DNA of 64,000 nt, from the NCBI GenBank assembly GCA_035565355.1, contig DATMSM010000068.1, positions 1 through 64,000 of the forward strand. The letters run 5' to 3'. Numbering within the stretch: position 1 is the stretch's first letter; every line of letters begins with the position of its first letter. Below are positions 38,277 to 45,617 of this stretch, one piece after another. Under the pieces are notes generated by a model. It was not told the origin of the DNA, did not search any database, and worked only from the letters and a program-made list of their open reading frames with translations. Made by a program: the position numbers and the translations under genes. This DNA comes from Ga0074130 sp035565355 (lineage in GTDB: Bacteria > Pseudomonadota > Gammaproteobacteria > Burkholderiales > Rhodocyclaceae).

Positions 38277-39206
38277 ATGCGCCAAATCGCTCTTCGCATC
38301 ACAGCAACCAGTTACCGCGGCACCCTGCAAGGCATACCCAATCTGGTTGAGCTATTGCGCCGCCACAATGCCGGCGCCACCTTCTTGTTCAGCTTCGGCC
38401 CAGACCACAGTGGTCGCTTCGCACGACGCGTATTCCGCGCCGGCTATCTGAAACAAGCGCGGCGCACGCGGGCCTTTGCCCACAGCGGCTTCGGCTCCTT
38501 GTTCACCGGCACCCTGCTGCCCGCGCCGCAGATCGGCCAGCGCGCCGCCAGCGTCATGCGCGGCGTGGCGGAAAGCGGCTTCGAGGTCGGTATCCACGGC
38601 TGGGACCGCTGGACCTGGGAAGAGCAGATTGTCGACGCCGACGCCGCCTGGGTCGAACGCCAAATGCGGCTCGCCGCTGACTGCCATGCCGACATCTTCG
38701 GCAAGGCGGCGACGGCGCACGGTGCGATTGCCTGGCAGATGAATGCGCATGCCCTGCGCCTGACCCAGCGCCTGGGTTTTCGCTACGCCAGCGATACGCG
38801 CGGCACCCATCCTTTCATTCCCGTACAGGACGGCGAGATCGTGCTCTGTCCGCAACTGCCGACCACGCTGCCGACCATAGACGAACTCGTCGGCCGGGAC
38901 GGCGTGACCGAGAGTAATGTGGCTGAAGCATTGATGCGCGAAACTGCACTCGAACCCGAGCATCCGCATGTGTTCACCCTGCGTGCCGAGCGTGAAGGCA
39001 TGAAGCTGGCCCCCGCTTTTGAAAAATTGCTGACAGGCTGGCTTGAACAGGGATACAGTATCGTTGCGATGCAGGACATCGCAGATCAACTTGATCGCGA
39101 CACCCTGCCCCATCATCAGATCATCCGCGGCACCGTGCCGGGCCGTATTGGAACCCTGATGGTGCAAGGTGCCGAGTTTCTGGCAAATTGGAAAGACGCA
39201 GCCTGA
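38277..39206 (+). CDS. ArnD-like polysaccharide deacetylase-fold protein lacking catalytic residues
   Basis: A 309-residue protein that aligns with E. coli ArnD along its length: RGTLQGIPNLVELLRRHNAG, FLFSFGPDHSGR, and a closing IIRGTVPGRIGTLMVQGAEF. ArnD removes the formyl group from undecaprenyl-phosphate-aminoarabinose through a metal-dependent NodB domain. Here the DVD motif at positions 9-11 of ArnD is TAT, and the HxxxH metal motif is H107-GWD-R111, so three key residues are lost. It is probably inactive in the known chemistry. Its start has a weak SD. Confidence 0.85.
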   Translation: MRQIALRITATSYRGTLQGIPNLVELLRRHNAGATFLFSFGPDHSGRFARRVFRAGYLKQARRTRAFAHSGFGSLFTGTLLPAPQIGQRAASVMRGVAESGFEVGIHGWDRWTWEEQIVDADAAWVERQMRLAADCHADIFGKAATAHGAIAWQMNAHALRLTQRLGFRYASDTRGTHPFIPVQDGEIVLCPQLPTTLPTIDELVGRDGVTESNVAEALMRETALEPEHPHVFTLRAEREGMKLAPAFEKLLTGWLEQGYSIVAMQDIADQLDRDTLPHHQIIRGTVPGRIGTLMVQGAEFLANWKDAA

Positions 39207-39240
39207 AGTACGCGGGTGCTTCACTGCGCAGGAGGCACAC

Positions 39241-39705
39241 ATGACCGAAGCCGTCGGACTCAAGGTCCCGGACTTTTCCCTACCCGCCACCGGCGGCGGC
39301 ACCTTTGAGCTCGCCGCGCACATTGGCAAACCCCTCGTCATCTATTTCTATCCCAAGGACAGCACCCCCGGCTGCACCACCGAAGCCGGCCAGTTCCGCG
39401 ACCTGCATGCGGAATTCATCCGTCTCGGCTGCCCCATCTACGGCGTCTCACGCGACAGCATCAAGTCGCACGAGAACTTCAAGGCCAAGCTGGAGCTGCC
39501 CTTCGAGCTTCTGTCCGATCCGGATGAACTCGCCTGCGGTCTGTTCAATGTCATGAAGATGAAAAACATGTATGGCAAGCAGGTGCGTGGCGTCGAGCGC
39601 AGCACCTTCTTGATCGATGCAAAGGGAGTCTTGCGCCAGGAATGGCGCGGCGTGAAGGTGGACGGTCACGCCCGGGCAGTGCTCGAAGCAGTCCAGTCGC
39701 TGTAA
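39241..39705 (+). CDS. bcp: Peroxiredoxin, BCP type
   Basis: A 154-residue thiol peroxidase. The peroxidatic Cys lies in YFYPKDSTPGCTTEAGQFRD; the usual resolving Cys five residues later is absent (AGQF), so it is a 1-Cys-like variant that needs an outside thiol. A conserved Arg lies in RGVERSTFLID. It has an ideal AGGAGG SD before ATG 39241. It follows the ArnD-like gene by 34 nt and may be cotranscribed. Confidence 0.93.
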   Translation: MTEAVGLKVPDFSLPATGGGTFELAAHIGKPLVIYFYPKDSTPGCTTEAGQFRDLHAEFIRLGCPIYGVSRDSIKSHENFKAKLELPFELLSDPDELACGLFNVMKMKNMYGKQVRGVERSTFLIDAKGVLRQEWRGVKVDGHARAVLEAVQSL

Positions 39706-39732
39706 TCCGGTAACGCGAGAAAAAGGGAAACC

Positions 39733-41208
39733 ATGGCCACTAAGCGTGCAGCACCCGGCAAGGCAGGCAGCAAGACCGCAGCAAACACTCGACTCTTCGT
39801 CCTCGACACCAACGTGCTTATGCACGACCCCCTGTCGATCTATCGTTTCGAGGAGCACGACATCTACGTGCCCATCATGACGCTGGAGGAACTCGACAAC
39901 AACAAGAAGGGCACCACCGAAGTTGCACGCAATGCGCGCCAGGCCAGCCGCATGCTTGATGACATCGTCTCCGGCAGCGAACATGACATCGCGGCGGGTA
40001 TTGCACTGGCCGCTCCTTCGCGCGATCTGGCCAGCGGCTGCCTGTTCCTGCAGAGCGAAGCGATCGAGAGCAAGCTACCCGCCTCCCTGCCGACCGCCAA
40101 GGGTGATAACCAGATCCTCGCGGTCGTCATGTTCCTGTCGCAGAAGTTTCCCAAGCGCGAAGTCATCCTGGTGTCCAAGGACATCAATATGCGCATCAAG
40201 GCTCGCACCCTGGGCCTGCTCGCGCAAGACTACTTCAACGACAAGGTCCTCGAAGACACCGACCTGCTCTACACCGGCTCACTCGAACTCCCAGCCGACT
40301 TCTGGGAAAAGCACGCCAAGGGCATGGAATCGTGGAAGGAGGAAGGCCGCAACCTCTACCGCGTCACCGGTCCGCTGATTCCTGACCTGCTGGTCAATCA
40401 GTATGTGCATATGGAAAGCCCGGACCCCAACGAGCGTCCGTTCAACGCCATCGTGCAGGAAATCAAGGGCAAGACCGCAGTCCTGAAGACCCTGGTCGAT
40501 TACTCGCATAGCAAGAATGCCGTCTGGGGCATCACCGCGCGCAACCGCGAACAGAATTTTGCGCTCAACCTGCTGATGGACCCGGAGATCGATTTCGTCA
40601 CCCTGCTCGGCCAGGCCGGTACCGGCAAGACCCTGCTGACACTGGCGGCCAGTTTGACCCAGGTGCTGGAAACCAAGCGCTATTCCGAAGTCATCATCAC
40701 CCGCGTCACTGTGCCGGTCGGCGAAGACATCGGTTTCCTGCCGGGCACGGAGGAAGAAAAGATGACGCCGTGGATGGGGGCTCTCGAAGACAATCTCGAC
40801 GTGCTCAACAAGCCCGCCGAACAAGACCCTGCGCACAGCGGCCAGAGCGGCAACTATGGCGGTGACTGGGGCCGTGCTGCGACCATGGATCTGATCCGCA
40901 GCCGCATCAAGATCAAGTCGCTTAATTTCATGCGCGGCCGCACCTTCATCAACAAGTACCTGATCATTGACGAAGCGCAGAATCTCACGCCCAAGCAGAT
41001 GAAGACGCTGATCACGCGTGCCGGCCCCGGTACCAAGGTCGTGTGCCTGGGCAATATCGCCCAGATCGATACGCCCTACCTCACCGAGGGCAGCTCGGGC
41101 CTCACCTATGTAGTCGACCGCTTCAAGGGCTGGCAGCATTCCGGCCATATCACTCTGCAGCGCGGTGAACGGTCGAGACTTGCCGATCACGCTGCTGAAA
41201 CGCTGTAA
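39733..41208 (+). CDS. PIN-PhoH family ATPase (PhoH2/YlaK-like)
   Basis: A 491-residue protein: an N-terminal PIN nuclease-like domain (FVLDTNVLMHDP near residue 18, then VLVSKDINMRIKA near 145) and a C-terminal PhoH ATPase (Walker A in GQAGTGKTLLTLAA near 296, Walker B in YLIIDEAQNLTP near 418). PhoH2 proteins are RNA helicase/RNases. It ends at a terminator. The gap from bcp is 27 nt. Confidence 0.93.
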   Translation: MATKRAAPGKAGSKTAANTRLFVLDTNVLMHDPLSIYRFEEHDIYVPIMTLEELDNNKKGTTEVARNARQASRMLDDIVSGSEHDIAAGIALAAPSRDLASGCLFLQSEAIESKLPASLPTAKGDNQILAVVMFLSQKFPKREVILVSKDINMRIKARTLGLLAQDYFNDKVLEDTDLLYTGSLELPADFWEKHAKGMESWKEEGRNLYRVTGPLIPDLLVNQYVHMESPDPNERPFNAIVQEIKGKTAVLKTLVDYSHSKNAVWGITARNREQNFALNLLMDPEIDFVTLLGQAGTGKTLLTLAASLTQVLETKRYSEVIITRVTVPVGEDIGFLPGTEEEKMTPWMGALEDNLDVLNKPAEQDPAHSGQSGNYGGDWGRAATMDLIRSRIKIKSLNFMRGRTFINKYLIIDEAQNLTPKQMKTLITRAGPGTKVVCLGNIAQIDTPYLTEGSSGLTYVVDRFKGWQHSGHITLQRGERSRLADHAAETL

Positions 41209-41210
41209 AC

Positions 41211-41241
41211 AACGCCCGGCTCAAGCCGGGCGTTTTACTTT
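41211..41241 (+). terminator. Terminator after the PIN-PhoH gene
   Basis: A perfect 10-bp stem (41211-41220 with 41225-41234) directly after the stop codon is followed by TTACTTT. Confidence 0.9.
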
Positions 41242-41373
41242 AGGGCCATTCGGAGAACCGGCAGCGTAGCCTCGTCGCCAGGCGGCGAAGCTAGGTAAGC
41301 GCCAGGCGAGGCGCTGGCCGCATCAAGCCACGCAACGTAGTGCCCCGTAACAAACGCGCCCAGCACGCAAGAA

Positions 41374-41402
41374 AAAACCCCGCCCTCGGGGCGGGGTTTG
41401 GG
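41374..41402 (-). terminator. Terminator after the uspA gene
   Basis: A GC-rich stem (AAACCCCGCC with GGCGGGGTTT) lies 12 nt after the minus-strand uspA stop, with a T-run on that strand. Confidence 0.9.
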
Positions 41403-41413
41403 GTGAGCCAACC

Positions 41414-41920
41414 TTACTCGTTGGCGACGAAGAGCAGCGTGAGTGCGGCGCCTATGCCGGCCGGGAGCCCGTATTTTTCAAGCTTGGACTCCTCGCCCTG
41501 GGCGATCACCTCGACCGGCACATCCGAGATTTCCATGACACGGTTGGTCAGGGAACCTTCAATCAGGCGAGTGAAGGAGTTCTTGCGCCCGGTGCCGATG
41601 ACGATCTCGTTGATGCCCATGGCCTTGGCGGTTGCATGGATGACTTCGGCCTTGTCGCCCATGCCGACATGGCTCTCGAACGGCACACCGTACTGAATGA
41701 GCAGATCGCGAGCCGGCGTGAGCGTCTTTTCGGCTTCATCGTTGTGATAGGCATCGAGGTCACGCTGTGACACGAAGCGCGTGATCTCCTGCGGCAGGCG
41801 CGTACACACGTGCAGCAGATGCACTTCGAGATTCTTCTCCTCGATGTAGCGGTTGATGACATGGCGGACAGCGCCTTGGGCGTTTTCCGAACCATCAACG
41901 GGTATGAGTACCTTGAGCAT
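41414..41920 (-). CDS. Universal stress protein A with hydrophobic C-terminal tail
   Basis: A 168-residue UspA-type protein. It begins MLKVLIPVDGSENA, carries VHLLHV, and has the ATP-loop signature GTGRKNSFTRLIEGSLTNRV with G-x2-G spacing. Beyond the usual domain the tail reads EKYGLPAGIGAALTLLFV, which is hydrophobic enough to be a membrane anchor. The same length and tail occur in the UspA part of the TerC fusion at 42443, so the two are paralogues. AGGAGG precedes the ATG. A riboswitch-like leader lies 160-290 nt upstream. Confidence 0.9.
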   Translation of the reverse strand: MLKVLIPVDGSENAQGAVRHVINRYIEEKNLEVHLLHVCTRLPQEITRFVSQRDLDAYHNDEAEKTLTPARDLLIQYGVPFESHVGMGDKAEVIHATAKAMGINEIVIGTGRKNSFTRLIEGSLTNRVMEISDVPVEVIAQGEESKLEKYGLPAGIGAALTLLFVANE

Positions 41921-41994
41921 GGCTTCCTCCTGAGTAGTCGTGGTAATGCCTAAAGATTCCGGTGGATTCCGGTCTTTGACTGCCTATGGCTTTG

Positions 41995-42030
41995 CTATTG
42001 CGGATTTCCCATATCAAGCACCTCCAAGTC
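41995..42030 (-). pseudogene. Possible scar of a deleted terC start (SD, ATG and five codons)
   Basis: On the minus strand ACTTGGAGGTGCTTG precedes an ATG at 42012, which opens only five codons before a stop. The TerC-UspA gene at 43699 has the near-identical ACTTGGAGGAGCTTG before its ATG. This looks like the remains of a terC start between the leader and uspA. Confidence 0.45.
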
Positions 42031-42077
42031 AGACCATCCATCACGGCGATCGACACCAAATCCGTCTTTCGCCATCT

Positions 42078-42200
42078 CCTGGTCTCGCTTGTGTCCTCGC
42101 TGGTAGGCTGAAGGCCACCGGTGCCACCGGGGGAAATGCCCCGTGTTGTCGATAGCACCATCCGTAGCAGAAAGCACCACAGAAGCTACTCCCCTGCTCT
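42078..42200 (-). promoter_or_regulatory. Probable yybP-ykoY (manganese) riboswitch upstream of uspA
   Basis: On the minus strand the leader opens with GGGGAGTAGCTTCTG (about 42178-42192), contains CTATCGACA and a paired GGTGGCACC region, and closes with ACAAGCGAGACC (about 42080-42091). These are the conserved first and last blocks of the yybP-ykoY class, which binds Mn2+ and typically controls TerC or MntP genes. It matches the leader of the TerC-UspA gene in order of blocks. The -10-like TATAGT lies at 42273-42278. Confidence 0.75.
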
Positions 42201-42390
42201 ACTTGCCGCCGCAGCGCGTCCTTGCGGGTTTGCTCTGCTGCGGCTTGTGCAATCCATCGACTGCACAAACCCACTATAGTCCATGAATAAAATTTTGCGA
42301 TATAAACATTAATAATATTTTGCATCGTGAAATATGTCATTTGATTACTTTTCGGCATGGTATGCATCACGCGCTGCTCCGGAATGAATG

Positions 42391-42424
42391 AGCGTACCCG
42401 CCACAGGACGGCAGGCACGCTCTG
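42391..42424 (-). terminator. Likely terminator after the TerC-UspA gene
   Basis: An imperfect GC-rich stem (AGCGT-CC-GCC arms) lies about 20 nt after the minus-strand stop. There is no good T-run, so confidence is limited. Confidence 0.45.
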
Positions 42425-42442
42425 ACAAGCTTGGGCTAGCCT

Positions 42443-43699
42443 TTACTGCGCACTGACCAGCAACAAGGCGAATAGCGCGCCAACACTGGCTGGCAGGCCG
42501 AACTTCTCAATCCGGGATATCTCGTTGCCCGGAATCACATCGACCGGCACCGCAGATGCTTCGATGATGCGGTTGGTCACCGAGTCCTCGATGATCCGAG
42601 TCAGCGAACTGGGGCGGGCCGTGCCTATCACGATCTCATCGACATGCAGTCGTTGCGCAATGCGGTGCACGATCTCCGCCCTGTCGCCCAGCTCCGCATG
42701 CACGGCGTATGGCACCGCAAAGCGATCCAGTACGTCCTGCACCGGCTCCAGCGCCTTCTTCGCCTCGGCACGGTGATAGCTCTCACGCTCGCCGTGCTTG
42801 AGAAAGCGGGCGACATACTGGGACAGCGGCGTAGAGACATGGAGCAGGTGCACCTCAAGCCCGCCCTCGCTGACGTGGCGATTGATGAGGTACTCCACCG
42901 CCTGCAGCGAGTTGCCTGTCGCATCCACCGGAATCAATACCTTGTGCATGTTGCGACCTCCTTTGTTGACAGCCCGACGTTCATTGCGGCTGCTTGCCAT
43001 ATGCACCACATGACTGGTCACGTTGGCGCGGGCCTCGGCAACGGTTGCCAGATAGCCGCCCCCGAGGACGCCACCGACGATGGCGATGTGCAACAAGGTG
43101 GACAGCCAGGGGTTTTGCTCCATAAAGGGCTTGAGCACAGGCTCATGCGTGATCATGGTGGCCGCCGTCCAGGCCAGGATGGCACCGCCAAAGTAAATGA
43201 TGGAGGGATAGCGCTCAATGAACTTGAGTATGAGCTGGCTGCCGCCGATCATGATGGGCACGCTGATCAGAAGCCCGATCACCACCAGCAGGAAGCTGCC
43301 ATGTGCGGCGCCGGCCACCGCCAGGACATTGTCCAGGCCCATGACGGCATCGGCAATGACGATGGTCTTCATCGCCCCCCAGAAACTGGTGGCGGCAGAC
43401 ACCTCCTTTTCGCCGTCGTCGTGCTCCGCCAGTAGCTTGTAGGCGATCCAGACCAGTGCCAGGCCACCCAGCAGCATCAGGCCAGGGATCTTGAGCAGCC
43501 AGACCACGATCAGAGTCATGACGGTACGCACCACAATGGCACCGGCCGTGCCCCACACCACAGCCCGGGTACGCAACCGAGGTGGCAGATTGCGCGCTGC
43601 CAGCGCGATCACGATGGCATTGTCGCCGGCCAGCACCAGGTCGATCATGATGATGGCCAGCAGGGCGGACAAGAACCCCGTAGTCAGTATCTCTTCCAT
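42443..43699 (-). CDS. TerC-UspA fusion protein
   Basis: A 418-residue fusion. Residues 1-230 are a TerC-type cation exporter with DLVLAGDNAIVIALAAR and ADAVMGLDNVLAVAGAA and about seven helices. A linker (about 230-250) leads to a complete UspA domain from residue 251 (MHKVLIPVDATGN) to the end, with the GTARPSSLTRIIEDSVTNRI ATP loop and a hydrophobic tail. A perfect AAAGGAGGT SD precedes the internal ATG at 42949, so UspA alone (168 residues) may also be made. The start ATG 43699 follows GGAGGAGC. The leader carries a Mn-riboswitch-like element. Confidence 0.88.
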   Translation of the reverse strand: MEEILTTGFLSALLAIIMIDLVLAGDNAIVIALAARNLPPRLRTRAVVWGTAGAIVVRTVMTLIVVWLLKIPGLMLLGGLALVWIAYKLLAEHDDGEKEVSAATSFWGAMKTIVIADAVMGLDNVLAVAGAAHGSFLLVVIGLLISVPIMIGGSQLILKFIERYPSIIYFGGAILAWTAATMITHEPVLKPFMEQNPWLSTLLHIAIVGGVLGGGYLATVAEARANVTSHVVHMASSRNERRAVNKGGRNMHKVLIPVDATGNSLQAVEYLINRHVSEGGLEVHLLHVSTPLSQYVARFLKHGERESYHRAEAKKALEPVQDVLDRFAVPYAVHAELGDRAEIVHRIAQRLHVDEIVIGTARPSSLTRIIEDSVTNRIIEASAVPVDVIPGNEISRIEKFGLPASVGALFALLLVSAQ

Positions 43700-43741
43700 G
43701 ACAAGCTCCTCCAAGTCGTTCGCGCCGGTCGATTGACTGAC

Positions 43742-43866
43742 GCCGCTTGGTCTCGCTTGTGCCGACGCTTCGGCACCGATGTCACCGGGGCAATCCTGTC
43801 AGCCCGGGCTGTCGATGACATCACCGCATCCTGCTATTGCGGCAGCTACTCCCCATCCACAAGCTC
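43742..43866 (-). promoter_or_regulatory. Probable yybP-ykoY (manganese) riboswitch upstream of terC-uspA
   Basis: On the minus strand the order is GGGGAGTAGCTGC (about 43842-43854), GATGTCATCGACAG, a pairing TGACATC, a GTGCCGA/TCGGCAC hairpin, and ACAAGCGAGACC (about 43750-43761). This is the yybP-ykoY pattern and the expected place for it, since the class regulates TerC-type manganese exporters. No strong terminator is seen before the start codon, so translational control is likely. Confidence 0.85.
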
Positions 43867-44065
43867 ATTATTGGAAGGCGGCCGGCGTAAGTGAAATGAA
43901 GATTTGGCATGGTAGGCATTACGAAACATAGAAGCCCTGCCTACACGCATTGCGTTGTGTAATGCATGTCATCGCCACACGCCATTGGCCACTTGCCCAT
44001 TCAGTTTGGCAATGCTGGGATTCCGTGCTTTAATCAAGTCGTGCACATTGAAAAATGTGCCCCCT

Positions 44066-44226
44066 TTCAAAGGGGAGTAGCTTCTGCGGTGCTGCTTCAT
44101 GCAACGCCGTCGCGACGCAGCCGTCAATTCAGGGTGAGGCTTCATGCATCCTCGGCAGCGTCGGCAGCAGCCTCCGTAGGGATGCGACGCTGCAAGCGAG
44201 ACCTTTGCCTGCCGGGCAAAGTCTTT
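44066..44226 (+). promoter_or_regulatory. Probable yybP-ykoY (manganese) riboswitch upstream of a LysR gene
   Basis: The leader opens CAAAGGGGAGTAGCTTCTG and closes GCAAGCGAGACCTTTG. CAAAGG (44068-44073) pairs with CCTTTG (44202-44207) to form the P1 helix. CTTTGCC (44203-44209) can instead pair with GGCAAAG (44215-44221), followed by TCTTT, giving a terminator-like hairpin that excludes P1. This fits a transcriptional ON switch when ligand binds. A GCACATT/AATGTGC inverted repeat at 44043-44060 lies just before it. Confidence 0.8.
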
Positions 44227-44308
44227 CCGCACCTTGCCTGTCGGGAACAGGTCGCCTTGGCGCCTCCGGCTGCCAGGCGTGGACAAGGCTCGCGACGAAA
44301 GGCAGATC

Positions 44309-45259
44309 ATGACCCAGCAGAAATTCCGGCGCTACCTCAAACACGGCATGCTCCCGCAACTCAGCGTGTTCGAGGCGGTGGCCCGACACGGCAACTACAC
44401 CAAGGCCGGCGAAGAGCTCTTCATGGCCCAGCCCACCGTGTCGGTACAGATGAAGAAGCTCACCGAGACCGTCGGCACGCCGCTGGTCGAGCAGATCGGC
44501 AAACGCATCTACCTCACCGAAGCCGGCAAGATGCTCTATGCCGCCTGCCAGGAGGTGTTCGGCACCCTGCGCACGCTGGACAGCAAACTCGCCAATCTCG
44601 GCGGGCTGTCAGCAGGACGCTTGCAGCTTGCGGTCAGCACCACCGCGCGCCACTTCGCGCCGCGCATGCTGGCCGACTTCGCCCGGCACCACCCGGGCAT
44701 CCTGCTGAGCCTGCAAATTCACAACCGGCACGGTCTGCTTGAACGCATGGCGGAAAATCTCGACGATCTCTATATCTTCGACAACCCGCCCACGGCGGAA
44801 GAGCAGGCAGTCGTCACCCAGCGCATTCTGCCCAACCCCATGGTTGCGCTGGCCGCCCCCGGGCATCGCTGGGCGAAGCGCCGGCAGATTCCCTTCGAGG
44901 AGTTCGCCAGCGAGCCTTTCCTGATGCGCGAACCCGGATCGGGCACGCGTATGGTGGCGGAGCAACTGTTCGCGGAGCGCGGCCTGATGCCCGATGTGCG
45001 CATGGAACTCGGCAGCAACGAAGCCATACGCGAGGGCATTGCCAGTGGTCTGGGCGTTTCCATCCTGTCGCGCTACACCCTGGGCCAAGAGCTGCCCGCC
45101 GCGCAATTGCTCATGCTCGACGTTGTCGGCCTGCCGGTCGAGCGCCACTGGGTATTCGCCTACCCCATCGGCAAGCAGCTGCCGGCCAGTGCGGAAAATT
45201 TCATGAACTTCACGCGCCGCGAAAGCAAGGAGATCGCGCTGAACTATCTGGCACACTAA
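44309..45259 (+). CDS. LysR-type transcriptional regulator (CbbR-like)
   Basis: A 316-residue regulator. The N-terminal winged helix-turn-helix has LPQLSVFEAVARHGNYTKA and AQPTVSVQMKKLTE (residues about 14-50); the C-terminal two-lobe effector domain holds a GLGVSILSRYT block near residue 250. ATG 44309 follows GAAAGG. The closest recognisable group is CbbR/CfxR-like, but the target genes are not known. It is transcribed divergently from terC-uspA and sits about 80 nt after a Mn-riboswitch-like leader, unusual for a LysR gene. Confidence 0.88.
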   Translation: MTQQKFRRYLKHGMLPQLSVFEAVARHGNYTKAGEELFMAQPTVSVQMKKLTETVGTPLVEQIGKRIYLTEAGKMLYAACQEVFGTLRTLDSKLANLGGLSAGRLQLAVSTTARHFAPRMLADFARHHPGILLSLQIHNRHGLLERMAENLDDLYIFDNPPTAEEQAVVTQRILPNPMVALAAPGHRWAKRRQIPFEEFASEPFLMREPGSGTRMVAEQLFAERGLMPDVRMELGSNEAIREGIASGLGVSILSRYTLGQELPAAQLLMLDVVGLPVERHWVFAYPIGKQLPASAENFMNFTRRESKEIALNYLAH

Positions 45260-45617
45260 CCTTCCCCCTTCCCCCCTCCCCCTTCCCGAGGAAGGGGGAG
45301 ATTGTGGTTCGCGGCTACGCCGCTCCCAAATATTGGGCAGCTCCGTAGTGTCTGTTTGTGCCGGTGTTCGCTCCGCGAACAGGCCGCTTTTGCTTGGGGC
45401 GGCCCGGTGAAAAAGCTGCTCAGATGTTTTTCTCCGTAGCTACGAAGAAACAAACCACGCAGCTTCGCCGCCGGGCCGTCCCAAGGCGAAGCGACACGCG
45501 CCGGAGGCGTAAACCGCGTTGCCCATTGTGCGGAGCTTCCCTTGATTTGGGAGCCATGCGCAGCATGGCAAACCGCAGTCACCCCCTTCCTTGGGGAAGG
45601 GGACCGGGGGGATAGGC
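45259..45617. repeat. Large imperfect palindrome (about 355 bp) between the LysR gene and dnaB
   Basis: The centre is CGTAGCTACG (45435-45444). Blocks repeat in mirrored order on both sides: CTTGGGGCGGCCCGG on the left and CCGGGCCGTCCCAAG on the right, GCTCCCAAAT and ATTTGGGAGC, and the C-rich ends. Outer hairpins are CTTCC-type (45282-45299) and CCCCCTTCC/GGAAGGGG (45583-45601). The element fills the whole gap from stop codon to stop codon. Half copies lie at 10600-10705 and 11577-11698. Confidence 0.8.

Noticed and set aside
41895..42180. Frames of 61-88 codons covering the uspA leader
   Set aside because: They lie within the riboswitch-like structure and lack SD sites or conserved features; the RNA interpretation explains the sequence better.
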